Source: Adenanthera pavonina
Taxonomy: Eukaryota > Streptophyta > Magnoliopsida > Fabales > Fabaceae
Length of the DNA stretch: 64,000 bases
Direction: 5' to 3'
NCBI GenBank assembly: GCA_026686845.1
Contig: JAIVEN010000010.1
Location: forward strand, 21,054,001 to 21,118,000
This document shows, piece by piece, positions 38,586-51,201 of this stretch. The first letter of the stretch is position 1. Every line of letters begins with the position of its first letter. The position numbers and the translations under genes were made by a program. Below the pieces are notes generated by a model. It had not been told where the DNA came from. It did not search any database and worked only from the letters and a program-made list of their open reading frames with translations.

Positions 38586-41500
38586 ATGGAAGGAGAGAGA
38601 GGTGTTCCGACTTATGAACTTCAAGTTTCGTTCTCAAACCCTCACCCTCAAGCCATCCACGAAATGGGTTTTGTCCAATTCGAAGAGAATCAAGTCCTCA
38701 GCTTCCTCGCTCCCTCTGCTCAATCTCAATCTTCTTCGCTCTCTCAACCGCCAAGCGGCAGCAGCACCACCGCTGCAGCATCGGCCGCCAACGGAGGAGG
38801 AGCCGCAGCAGCCGGAGTTGCAACTTCCGTCGGGTTCAGCCATAGTGACCTGGTTACTACCAGAACTCCTTGGAACAACGACCAGGTTTTTTATTTCTGA
38901 TTATTGTCAGCAAAATCCACATCAATATTATAAAGTTACGAAGTCCCTATTCTTTATACGAGATATTTGTTGAATACAGGATTTTAGGGTAATTTTATTT
39001 TTGAATTTTCTGATGTATGTGTTTGGTACTACGAACTTTTTAGGTGGGAACTATGGATCCCAAGGCTGTCAATGATGAAAACTGCACTGGAAATACTAGT
39101 GACGGCAACAATTCATGGTAAGATAAATATATATATTCTCTTGTTTTTCTTCTTTCTTTCTTTTTTACTGAAACATCAATCGTCTTTCGATTCTTATGCT
39201 TGTTCTCTTTCACTTTCTGTGAGAAGAAGACATGCACGTAAATAGCGATTTAGGAGCCCAAGAAGATATTCCTTTCTTCTGCGAAGAATCTGAAGGTCTC
39301 ATAGCCCTTCTATGGATTATGGAAGCAGAGACCATAGAGTCTGTTTCTTTTGCTTTTTCGTACGCCAAGCTATCATTAGCTCTCGTTCTCTCTCTTAATT
39401 TCTGTCTTGGATTGTGAGAAGAACATGAGGCTGGGACTTGAAAGTCTTGATACTCATCGATTCTCGAATCCACTACCCCATCACTCTCTCTACGCATAAT
39501 AATCCTCCCTCATAAGCACCTGCATCCTCCTGCTATTTCACTTTTTCATTTTTGTTTCTCACACGCGTCCGCACATAGATACATGTATGCGCTATGGTTG
39601 GTTGGGTCAAATGAAAAGAATTTTCGATATTTTTAAAGTAATATCTTGGGTTTAAATCTTATAAATAAAAAAAATCACATTTAAATGTCTCTTCCATGTT
39701 TGCACTTTAGATGGTATGAATCTAGTTCAGTAGTATTGACAAATACAGGATGTTCACTAGTGCTGATCAAATTGGTGGGAGTAACATAATTATTGTTGGG
39801 ACTATTTTTTTTATACGAAAATTAATCGATTAATTAAGAGTTGATGTGATATTTATTTGATGGATGATGGTAGGTGGAGGAATGCAGCATCAGAGAAAAG
39901 CAAAGTGAAGGTGAGGAGGAAGCTGAGAGAGCCAAGGTTTTGTTTCCAAACAAGAAGTGATGTGGATGTGCTTGATGATGGCTATAAATGGAGGAAGTAT
40001 GGCCAAAAAGTTGTCAAGAATAGCCTTCACCCAAGGTAAATTTTAATTGTAAACTAATATTTTTTTTTTATTTTTTAGTATGTTGGTAGGGTTGTTTTCT
40101 CTCATATATAATTAGTATCAAATATAAAAAGTATAGAAAGTCATATTATTCACAAATACTGTGGATAGTAAAATTCATTTCGGACTCCATATAAATGCAG
40201 AGGGTCTAGCTGTTATAATTGATAAAAACATGGAAAAATACAGCAAAATCTTGAGTCCTATTTGGAGTTTCAAGTTAAGAAGTAGAACCATATTGCCCTC
40301 AATTCATAGTCCCTACATATGTAAAAGTGATTGTATATAGTCCATTAAAAATATATATATGAAGAGAAAATAGATAATTAGCATAAAAATTGGATGTCGG
40401 TTGTATAGACAATCATATTTTCTTGTATCACTCATACATTTTCTCTATCTAACATGCATGAATGTTCAATATGGAGAATCTAATTTGGTATTGCCTCCAA
40501 GAACAGGAGAAATTGAATTTAGTATAATTAATATCCTTGTTAATTATACAAGTTATTGTTAATTACTTTTACGTAACTTCTATGTTTGTTTTCTGGATTT
40601 CAAGGGTTTGTTTTCCAGTTCAAATTAGTCATGTTACTATATATCAAATACCCTTAGGACTTTGCCAATGAACCACTTGTTAATGAGCTAAAATGATTTA
40701 AGCAAACTTTCTTACTATATTGTTAAAAGCAAGGAAACTGTAAACTAAGGTATAAAGAATTCGGGAAAATGAGGCTACCAAAAGGATTCCGAAAATGAAG
40801 AAATCACTGTTTAGGTAATTATCCGAATATTTTTTTGGTTTAAATTTTCTACTTTTGGTGTATCACAGTGTCTCCATCAAATTATTACTAAAAGAACTAT
40901 TGAGTAATATAGCTACATCATAGGCATTATACCCGGGGAATTAAGGTAAAATGTCTCTTTTGGAAATAACTTATGTGTCGGTTGTGAAGAATCGAACATA
41001 TATCATAGGTCATAATATTTCCAGAAATATTTTTTTAGGCTTAGTTTGAATTAAAGATTAATAAAAAACTTAGGGTCGATTTGTGCATACTTCCCTCAAT
41101 AATGGGTTTTTGTACAGAAAATCTTTTAAACTTTTCAAACTTAAGAATGAACCTCTTTAAATTAAACATTAAAATTCGTGTAAATAATCCTTTTGTTATT
41201 AATTAATACATCATTTCAACAATGTAATTAATGCAACACTTTAGAAGACTTATCCACATGATCAAAAGTTTAGGGAGTTATTTTCGCATGATTCAGTGTT
41301 TAAAAGAATTATTTGCACAAAATCAAAAGTTTAGGAGGATATATATTATCTCTGACATAATTCAATAAAAATTTATGCAATTGTTTCGGTGATAAAATTT
41401 TATGCAAGTTAACTTAAGACTTAATACACTTAGAGAGAGAAAGAGAGAGAATCTCCAGCGTACTGACTGATACTGTTGAAGAGAAGGTTGATGGAATAGA

Positions 41501-44500
41501 ATGAGCTAGCATTGGTTTTGTATATGATTAGTTTTCAGATAAATTATTGATAGAGAAAACAATAGAGAAAAATATAAATGTGAATATTTTTGGTATATTA
41601 TAGTAATAATTAGAGTTTTGACAATAGGATACATTATAGGGACCCCTACATAGTCCTCAATTTCAATGACAAACTCCTTCCACACAATTCACATCTTCCT
41701 CTGAAAAAAGCTGCACTTTCGCATAAAGTTTTCCATATAACTCAAGTATTTGTGAGGCAAAAAAAAAAAAAACAACTCAAGTATTTATATTTACTAAAGT
41801 TTCTTCTCTTCAAATTTGTGCACATGGAAATAATTAATTACGTTTTATTTTTTTCATTTCATTTTCGTATAGACACTATATTTTAGATTTCTATTTAATC
41901 AATCTATATACAGTTTTGAATATGCCATTATTACCATGTGCTTTTGCGTTATCGCCTCTAATTAAACTGAAGTAAAATGATAAAAAGAATAATGTTTAAA
42001 TTTAAAATCCATTTATTTTGTCTACAATAATTTAGAAGAGATTCAGGTGCTATATACTCCCTTCGATCTTTTTTATTAGTCACATTCTAGAAGTTTTTTA
42101 TGATCCTAAATCTAAGTCATATTCTATGAGTTTTTGGAGTATTAATTACTTTATTTCCAAAATACCCTTATTTAATTATGAGAAAGAAAGTAATTTGTTT
42201 GAATTTATAATATTTATTAGAGGGTAAAGATGAATCATACATTAATTTGAAGATAATTTTAATAATGCAACAAATTTTTTTTGATTTCGATTATTTATTT
42301 AAAAATGATTTACATTAAAGATTAGAGGGAGTAATAAGGAAAAAAATTAATATATTGATGAGTGGATGGAATACTTTTAAGCAATAAATTAACTTAAATC
42401 TAGCAGTTACATATTGAAGGTCTAAATAGACCTATTAAAAACAGTAATGAGATTTTTCTAAAAATATCTCAAAATTGGTAGGGAGTGGAGAATTTAGACT
42501 TTGATTAGTATTATCATTATTATTTAGTGAAAGACTTTGATTATTTTACGACAAGTCCGCTTTGGTTGTATTTCAAGTTAATGACATAAATAAATATTAT
42601 ATAGATAGTTTACTTTTATTAGTCGGAAAATATATATAGATAGTTTTTTAGTGGACTATAACTTTAAGTAATAAGAGACAAGAAGATAAAATTGGAAGCC
42701 AATCTTACTCTCTTAAGTTTGAATTAAAGTGATACAAAAAATTTGTAGAACATGATGACATGATTCTCCGAAGAAGATCAAAATAAAATTTGTTCAGTAA
42801 ACAGCACAAAATTATAAAATTTCTCATAGATCGAGTTCAATTTATCAAACATAAAAAATGTGTAACGAGTCTTTTATTTATCTTACCCACTAACTAACTA
42901 TAGATTCCTGCTAACTTGCATGTGATGTAATGTATTAGATATAGTTATTTCATTAGAATGCTATAAATAATCTTCATTAATAAGCAAATATCATTTAATT
43001 TAATTCAATGAAGAAGCTTAAATAATAATATATGAATTAAATTGGAAACAATATTTTTAAAGGTTTTGAAAGAAGAGTTTTACCTAAACATTATTTTCAG
43101 CAAATGCACTGTTATATGCTAATTAACATGCCAATTATTTTCAATAAAAGCACTATATAATTAAAAAAAAGTAAAGAATCGACAAATAGTTAGTGTATTT
43201 ATATGCAGACCCAACTTTTATTTTGGTAAGAAACTAATAAATGAAAAATAAGAATGGAGAAATATTTCATATATATATATAATATACATGCAAAAAAATG
43301 TTTATATTGTCCACAGAATAACGTGTTTGTTTTGGCTGTCTATTTGCATGTAGTTACATCAATTTTAATTTTATTTAATAATTAATAAATATTTTTATAA
43401 AAGAAAGGACATGCTTGAAGGAATAAATATTACATAATTGGAATGGGGTAGAAAACTCATACTGAATTTTGCATCAAATAGTTCTCCTAGGCGTGGTTCA
43501 AGTTAGGATTCTAGCATAAATCTTGGTAATTAATATATTGGATGGGATTGAAAAATATTTTAGATGTTATTTTGATCCAGAAAGTACAAAAAAACAGAGC
43601 ACGGAAAAAATAATTCAAATTTTGCTATTGGGAATAAAAATTTGATAAAAGAAAATTAGCATAGAAAGTATTGTACCAAACAGAATTTTGTCGTTGTTTT
43701 CAGTTTGAGAAGAAGCACTTCTTTAAAAAGAAGGCACCAAATAGGTCAGTTGTTTAAAACACTAAGAACTGAGAACACCTTGTTTAAAAGGATGACCTAA
43801 GATTAAAAGTAGGTTAAATTGAGCATAACCTACCTAAATTTTAGTTTTTGTATAAATAACCTTACTGAATTCTAAGTTCATGTAGATTACTCTCATATGC
43901 TTAATTTGTCTATCATTTCAATAACAGAAACGTGACATTTCAGAGGGTTTATTTGCAGAAAATCATAAGTTTAGGGGGTTATTTATATACAATTTAGAGT
44001 TTAAGAGGGTTATTTACCAAAGAAAGAAAGAAAGAAAGAAAGAAAGAAAAAGTTTAATGGAATATATATAGTCACTTAAGTATCAGTGAAATTACAAGCT
44101 AAGTAACAATACAGAGATTATTTGGATACATCTAAAAGTTTGAAGGGGTTTATTGAAAAATTTTAAATAATAGGGAAGTAATTAGTTGCACATAACTCAA
44201 AAGTTAGGAGATTTTTCTTCAATATATATAGCCTCAAAAACATATGTATACTAAATCAAAAGTGAAATATTAGTATGAGGAAAACTAAAGTTACCTAAAC
44301 AAAGTGAGACATAATAATTAAGATATAGAAAAATCATGCAAGTTCTTGGCCATATCTCCTTAATACAACAGATGCGTGCATGTAAAGGAAAAAACTGATT
44401 AGGTTGAATGAGAATAAATTGTAACACACATATATAACACCAATGTAAACTTGTCAAAGTGGCATATCCATTAAATCCTAAATGGGTTCAGATGTAAACA

Positions 44501-46256
44501 ATCATTACAAGTTTGCACTTAAAGGTATGTACTTAGTTAGATAAGTGCAATATTAGCTAGGAAGATAGAAAAGTTATTGGATTAATAATTAATGCCTTTA
44601 GAAACTGCCATTCATTATATATGGGATTCTTATAAGTGGCCAAAAAATTATGATTGAACCTGAATGAGACTATAAAATACACTTATTTTATAACAGCCCA
44701 TTGTCTCCAAACTAATTATTAATTATATTAGTGAAACTTAGAGTTGGGGAATTTAACATCTAAGGAGCAAGATTTTAAAAATTGTGTTTTGAGATCTTAT
44801 AAGTTGTAATGACTTAAAAAAAAAAAAGCTACTATGAGATTTTAGAAGATTTTTTTTAGCCACTGGTTAGATTTAGTATTAAGTTTTAAGCACATTATTA
44901 TCAAAATTATTTAAAATTATAATTATGATTGTCCTAATACCTGATAATAGTTTTTGTAAAATTTTATAGTAATTTTTTGTTTTTAAAACTAATTATTGTT
45001 TCTATGATAATTTAATCTAGATTTTTAAGATAAGAGTCTTCAGGGTAACTTTTCCATAAAAAAGTGACTACCCAAGTTGTGACGTGTTTTTATTTATTTA
45101 TTTACCTGGGGTATGAAAATGCTTAGAATTTGAGAGTGTGAAAGGCGAAAGTTATTTCTGTTTTTTGTTGTATTAAAGCCTACACATGACAAAGAGTTGG
45201 GGAATTATTAATTATATTAGTGAAACTTAGAGTTGAGGAATTAAATTCTACTCTACTTCTTAATTAATCACCTTGAAATCAATCTCCTAGGTTTTACAGG
45301 TATACCTATATGCATGCCAAGAGAATATTTATGAGAGAGCATGACCATTGCAACTTAATTTTATTGTCTTTTTTTTTTATTAATTGAAATCTAGCATCTA
45401 TCATTGCATGTACTTATTGATTGCTTCTACGCACACAACTGAGATGAAGTGTAAAATGTTAAAAACCAATTGAAATGGGAATAAATGGATCCTCTGCAAC
45501 AAAACTTCAATTTCAAATAGAATGTTATTTCTGTTTTTCGTTGTATTAAAACAATCTTCATTAGCCAAATGCTAATTAGAAACTAACAAAAAAAAGGAAA
45601 CATACTTTTCTTAGAGTAATTGTGGTTTGACTAAACTGAAATTTTAATATTGCTTGCTACTTTTGTCATGAAAATCAAGATTGAAAATTGATAAGCATCA
45701 GATTGTGTTCCATGATAATATTATTTTAATTTGTTGCAGAAACGCCAATATTTAATCATGGAAGGATGTTCATATTGTTGTTTTTGTTTTCTGTTTTGTT
45801 TTTTTCTTTATAAATTGGATATCTTACATTCATGTATTAATAGATTCTGGGAAAGAAAACATAAGAGAATGGGACCCTATATAAGGTCTAAATGTGCCAT
45901 ATATATTTGGTATTGTAGATATAGTGGATCTGATCCAACTGTTTTAAGTCATTTACATGTGCCTAAAATGTCAAAGACCACTATTTATTTTTGTTAATCT
46001 TTTCTTAATTATCTTAAGTTCATTATTGGGATTCTTTTCACATTTTTATTCATTATTCTGACTTTAGAGCATCTTCTTTTGGGGATATAACAGAAGCTAC
46101 TACCGTTGCACCCATAGCAACTGCAGAGTGAAGAAGAGGGTTGAACGACTGTCAGAGGATTGTCGTATGGTGATAACCACTTATGAGGGAAGACACAACC
46201 ACTCTCCCTGTGACGACTCAAATTCATCTGAACATGAATGCTTCACCTCTTTCTGA
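38586..46256 (+). CDS. WRKY12: WRKY12-type group IIc WRKY transcription factor, four exons, 232 aa
   Basis: This encodes a nuclear DNA-binding regulator of the plant-specific WRKY family, which binds W-boxes (TTGAC[C/T]). In Arabidopsis, WRKY12 represses secondary-wall formation in pith and affects flowering time; the same role here is inferred. Exons that I assembled by GT-AG splicing are 38586-38885, 39044-39117, 39874-40035 and 46094-46256 (699 nt with stop). The start is the first ATG after a leader of about 180 nt without any ATG. Residues 1-100 are acidic, then Ser/Ala/Gly-rich (about 46-83, with Ala and Gly runs). Basic KVRRKLREPRF precedes the WRKY domain. WRKYGQK is at residues 164-170 and the C2H2 finger is C184-X4-C189-X23-H213-X-H215. 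The protein ends in ECFTSF. The DxxVLDDGYKWRKYGQKVVK core and the SYYRC...HNHSPCDDS tail match the WRKY12 branch rather than other IIc members. The intron between exons 3 and 4 falls in the PR|SYYR arginine codon, as usual for the family. All reading-frame phases agree, so the gene looks intact. Confidence 0.95.
42057..42331. mobile_element. Stowaway-like MITE in WRKY12 intron 3
   Basis: Left end CTCCCTTCGATCTTTTTTAT and right end, on the opposite strand, CTCCCTCTAATCTTTAAT, with TA flanks. About 275 bp and non-coding. Confidence 0.75.
44019..44050. repeat. (AAAG)n microsatellite in WRKY12 intron 3
   Basis: About eight AAAG units without interruption. Confidence 0.95.
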
Positions 46257-47387
46257 TAGGTAAGCCAATTAGAGAGCAACAAAAAGAGAAAAAAAAGAAA
46301 GGAAGAATAACAAAGCAAAAACGAATTGTCGTTTCATTGATAGCGTGTATTAGCTTAATTATCGTGACAATATCTTTCATCATAGGCCATAGCTAGCTAT
46401 TTGAGGGATGGCCATGTACGTTATATTGCCAATCGAGTTCAGTCTTCTTTAAAGGTGTACTCTTATGTGATTTGTTAGAAAGGACTTTGCATGTGTATAT
46501 GTTAATATATAACACGTTTCTTATATTCTTGTCATTGTATACATCCAAATTTGGCTCTTTAATTCCAAAACGACAATTATTGTACTGAGGGTATGTCTCT
46601 CTCTATCTATTTATCTATGTACACACACGTTATAAGTGCTTGTGCGCTTATGGAGCTTCAAATATTAAGGAGACCTTCATCCAGCCTTATTGGCAGGACT
46701 GTTGTGAGGAAATTAATGTGGACTCGACCAACTTAGGTTGGTATAAGTGGTAGAAACTGTTATTTCATAAGTAAGTGGAACATGGTACTTAGCCTGAATC
46801 TTTAAAGCATTACATTTATGAATATTTCCATTTTTGTATTCTCCATTCTTGTTAATTTAATTTAATATGAGATTTCTCATTCTTTACTCTTATTCAGCAT
46901 ATACAAACATATATGATCTCTCATTATCACCAAAAATAAGCGATGTTGGTGCCTAATATTGTTGGCTATTAATAAAAAAAAGGACAATAAAAATGAGGTG
47001 GAGAAATCATAATGGGCTTTATGAGAGGTTATGAATAAAACTACCAACTAAGACTTAAGATTTATTAGCGGTTAAAATATAACCACCAACATAACTTTTA
47101 CATTTTTCTTGATTGCTTTCTTTGGTGCTTACAAATATAACTACCAACAAAGGTAGCTTTTGTGATCGTTTGTTAAAGGAATCACCAACACAGAGGTGTT
47201 TTATAATTAGAGTTCAATGAAACCACTCGCCAAAAAAAGAAAAAGGAGTTCAATAAAACCAAAGCACACTCACACTTCCTCTCTACATAGTAGAACCCCT
47301 AATTCGGGTATATGAAATTCAAATTTTTGAACGTTGCTTTTGTTCCCATTTCCGCTTCATGATCAGTTTTAGAATTGAGAGTGCTTC
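46257..47387. other. WRKY12 3' flank, no second gene seen
   Basis: Probably contains the WRKY12 3' untranslated region. AATATA-type signals near 46505 are possible polyadenylation sites but not decisive. A palindrome ACCAACTTAGGTTGGT (46728-46743) is present. Phrases such as 'ataaccaccaac' recur at 47050-47190, suggesting a degraded transposon. Confidence 0.5.
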
Positions 47388-47392
47388 AACTA

Positions 47393-49880
47393 TGTAACAC
47401 CCTACCTTTAGACACCTCGAGACTTGACCAAAATCTTCAAAATCCAACCAAACAAAACCCAAAAGACTCAAAACAACTTCATAAAACTTCAGAACAGCAG
47501 AAATGAACTAAACAAAACCAAAAATTTGGCTAGGACTGTGGCCAATATAGTACCGCCACGGCTTCGGCCTCCCTTGTTTTTCACTCTCTATTGGCCTCTC
47601 CTGCATTGTGGCTTTATACCTAGCGTCGCGGCACCTCATGCTGGTTTCCACACCAGCAAAAGTCTAACATCGGGACGAACTTCCAATGCGCATAACTTGA
47701 TGCTCCGACCTCTGATTGACTTGATTCCAACTCCTACAAGTCAATATAGTCCCAATCTATCTATAAACACCAACTTTCACCTCAATCCAACTTCGTATGG
47801 AGATTCTGGACCCCGACACCATTTTTGCCACTTATTGACAAAAACTCACCACTAACAACCTCTCGCTTGCCACCAAAGGCAAATTGTCACTTAAAGACCA
47901 TTTATGCAGGTCCAAAACCCCTAAACCAACTTGTCGAAAGAGGTTTCACCTCAAAGGAACCACTCCTCTGAAATTTGACCTCTTTGAACCCCAACTTAAC
48001 AAAATGGGCTATAGGCCCTAAAACACACCAACCAGGCCAAATTCCACCTTTCATCATACATAACACCTACAATACATTTTCACATATATAACCATACATA
48101 CATCCATCCATAACAATCCTTACAATGTCATACATTCAATACAAAACCTTCTATCCTACTTGGCACCAGTTACATATCCAAATTACACATAAACTATATA
48201 GACCTAGTATTCCCACATCTGCTGCTACTCCCTTGGCTTCTTAGGACTAGTGCCAGAACCGTCATCTGAAAGGTTAGTTCATGGGAGAGGGGAGTGAGAC
48301 AATGTCTCAGTAACCGGGAACAACCACACACACATATAAATATATATATCTCATACGACTTATGAATGCAATGTGAAATGAAGAGAATGCATGTCTCCCT
48401 CGCACACAGCTAGAACCAAGGGCTGTTATCATAACAGGACATTTCATATCGGTAATTCCCTTCCAATAGTCGGTGAAGACTGATTCCGGGACATTACCAA
48501 GCTTACCTCCCATTAGTGCACCTGGCCAAAGGTAACACTAATGTTTGAACCGTGGCTCTCCTTCCCCTTTCCTACCACGAATTGGTAGTAATTTAGGGAA
48601 GGTGCAGTCCACTGCACGCCTTTCCCTTCCTAGCCATAAGAGGCGATTTAGCTGCAGAGATTCCATCCTTATCTTCCCTAACATATATATATATTTATAT
48701 TCCATCCTTAACCTCCCTAATGTATATCATCGTATATCATATCATCATCACCACCTAATCTACCATATATCACAAGCTCACAATGTCATGTGGTGATGCT
48801 CATGTATCATCATATAATCATCATCATCATATCACAATGTCATGTATGCATCATGTCATGTCATGTCAATATCATCATTATAATCATCATAGTCATCATA
48901 ATCACGATCATTAGCTGTGTGCATACCACGATATATGTAGGAAACAGTACACACAACACATCTATATCATGGTATGAAAGAAACATGCATATATATACAA
49001 ATATATGTACTATCATACAATACAAACAACACAATACAAACAAACACCCGGTTACCTCAGGTTGTCAATACCACACTTACACGAGTTCCGCAAGCTTTCT
49101 TGAACGCCAATCCCATGACTAACCTTCTCCGAGTAATCAAACAGCCTTACAATACCATAATACCTTAATTAACATCACATACTAAACATCCAAACATCAC
49201 AATTCAAGCACTTTAACCTAACCCAAGGTTCTAACACCCCCTTTCATGCATTATTAAGCTCTTATGAACCATTCAAACACTACTCGACCACATACACTTT
49301 GGATTCCCAAGAGCTATAACTGAAAATAACCTAGGGTTAAGCTTAAATCATGCATAAACCCTTCAAAACTCACGTCCAAGCAACAAGAACACTAAAACAC
49401 ACTTCCTTAACCTCATGTCATCCATTTCAATTGGTGGATTTTAGCTAGAACCGAAGATCCAAACTTATAACCAAAAAACCCCAAATTTCAACCGAAGAAA
49501 ATGGAGAGGGAGGAGTAGAAATCACTTACCAACTTGAATACAAGCTTCCAAGGTCCAAAAATCACTCCTAAACCGGAAATCTCGAACCCTAGCAGAGCTC
49601 CTCGTTTCTTCTCCATCGCTCACTTTGTTTCTTTCATTCCTGTTCGTCTGAAATGATTCCAATTTAAACAAGATTCTCGATTCTCGCCACGGCCTCAGCA
49701 CACCTCACCGCGGTTTCACCAGTTTTCAGCAGGAAAAAGTCACTGGACACTCTCTCGCCGCGACGGCCCTATTTCTCGCTATGGGGTGGAGCTCTTTCAG
49801 ACTCCACTTGAACCTTCCTCTGCCCTATTTTCCCCTGGTCCTGCACACCATGCCAAAACAAAGTCTTGAGGAGTGTTCCA
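47393..49880 (-). mobile_element. Solo LTR, family L copy 11 (TSD AACTA)
   Basis: Starts TGTAACACCCTACC and ends GAGTGTTCCA (one change from TGTTACA). AACTA is duplicated at 47388-47392 and 49881-49885. Length is 2488 bp. The dyad CATACCACGATAT...ATATCATGGTATG is near 48924-48975. The donor complement CACTTACCAAC is near 49524. It lies 1.1 kb downstream of the WRKY12 stop. Confidence 0.93.
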
Positions 49881-49885
49881 AACTA

Positions 49886-50278
49886 CCAGCTCCCCCCTTG
49901 TTAATTGCTCTCTCTATCCCTATTTTCATCATATCCTCTACTCTATTCTTCATGCATTGCAGTAACCAAAGCTTTGCTCTAATCTCCTTCCTCATAATTT
50001 TTTATTTTATGGGTGTTCTTTGTTCCCGGTCTCTTCCTTCTTTAGAAAGTGAAGAGTTTATGCTTTCTTCCCTAATTACTTATTCTCAAGAGTTGGGTTC
50101 TATTCTTCATGGATAGCAGCATCCAAATCTCTACTCTACTATCATCCTTCCCATTTGCAAATTCACAGGCATCCCTCGTTCCCTCTCTTCCTCCTTAAAA
50201 AACCTAAGAGTGTGGACTTGCTTTTTTCATGTTAGCTAGCTTCTTATTTAATTAAGATTTGAATTTCCCTATGCTTTG
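49886..50278. other. Short spacer between two solo LTRs
   Basis: Pyrimidine-rich. A frame on the + strand reads …PSLESEEFMLSSLITYSQEL… before a stop at 50114 and has a hydrophobic stretch before it. It may be a stray gene fragment. The open frame reaches back into copy 11, so the apparent start is not real. Function not recognised. Confidence 0.35.
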
Positions 50279-51201
50279 TGTAGTGTAACATCCTATATTT
50301 GAAAGACCCACACCTAAGGGCTAAGATATTACACCCACCAAGAACAAGGCCAAAATCACAAGAAATCAGAAGGCAAAGGTGTCACTGCTGTGAGGGATGC
50401 TTATGAATGAACAAAGAAAAATATAAGTATGCATAGCGCTGTAGCTTGAGTTATGGCATCACGACACAACTTGCTGATAACTTATCAGTAATTTTATGAA
50501 TAATTCAATCTAATTTCTCATATGCATATCTTTCTATTTGGACCTTCGATTGGTGTGATTCCAACACTTACAAGTTACTCTATACCTTCTCTAACTATTG
50601 ACACCAACCTTGCTTCAAAATTCCTCCATATGGAGATTTTGGTCACTCATAGCCGAAATGGTCACTTTTATACCAAAACTTAACATTAACATTACCCAAA
50701 TACAAACCATTGACCTTTTGGTTGCCTAACCTTTCCTAATGGGACACAAATAGTACACGGACATTGTTTAAGGAGCTGACACCTTGGGAAAACCAGTCCC
50801 TTAGCTAGGTTTTGACCCCCTTGATGCAATAATCTTTATATACTGTCTTGGACTCAGCCTTGAGCTAATGAGAAGTTGCCTTGTATTTGGTGCAGCACTG
50901 GAGGAGTCAAGATCAGAAGAAGAACCAAAACGAGCTAAGTTGGAGAAAAGAGCTAGAAGCCTCTAGTGTCGTGGCAAGACACTTGTGAGAAATTAAAAAA
51001 TTTTCATGAAATTTGTTTAAATTAGAATGAGTCTCAGTCTAGTGAAGGAGAAGAAAATGAAGAGAAAAGGAGGAGCTCTGCTAGGGTTCGAGATTTTCGG
51101 TTCTTAGGATCAATTTCTGACCTTGGGAAGTATCAGTCTTGGTTGGTAAGTGATCCCTAGCCCTTCCTTCTCTCTTTTCCATCTGTTTTGGAGATGAAAT
51201 C

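Larger units (their letters stand above)
40036..46093 (+). other. WRKY12 intron 3, about 6.06 kb, splitting the WRKY domain
   Basis: The donor is AG|GTAAAT after CCA AG, and the acceptor is ATAACAG|AAGC. The intron is phase 2 and lies in the conserved arginine codon between WRKYGQK and the zinc finger. It is AT-rich with no coding exon that I can support. It holds a Stowaway-like MITE (42057-42331), an AAAG microsatellite (44019-44050) and two dispersed related segments near 41071-41350 and 43830-44020 (both with 'aaaagtttag(g/a)gg' and 'gggttattt' motifs). It also has short direct repeats: about 45 bp at 44710 and again at 45203, and about 28 bp at 45151 and again at 45524. No copy of LTR family L is in it. 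Introns 1 and 2 are 38886-39043 (158 bp) and 39118-39873 (756 bp). Confidence 0.9.

Noticed and set aside
38634..38843. Minus-strand frame opposite WRKY12 exon 1
   Set aside because: A shadow of the GC-rich Ala/Gly/Ser codons of WRKY12.
38404..38973. Longest open frame of the window (189 codons), overlapping WRKY12 exon 1
   Set aside because: It has no ATG at its start (TTG), runs in another frame through the leader, exon 1 and intron 1, and its product looks like no protein. WRKY12 in the 38586 frame explains the region.
46690..46760. SINE-like phrase with palindrome ACCAACTTAGGTTGGT
   Set aside because: No pol III boxes, tail or target duplication could be defined.
47424..47855. 143-codon frame in LTR copy 11
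   Set aside because: The same stretch in other copies is broken by stops and frameshifts, so it is chance openness in a non-coding LTR.
48660..49040. Regular ATCATC/CATATA repeats that might suggest a CRISPR array or satellite
   Set aside because: They are degenerate microsatellite-like parts of the LTR, at the same place in every copy, with no fixed repeat-spacer unit.
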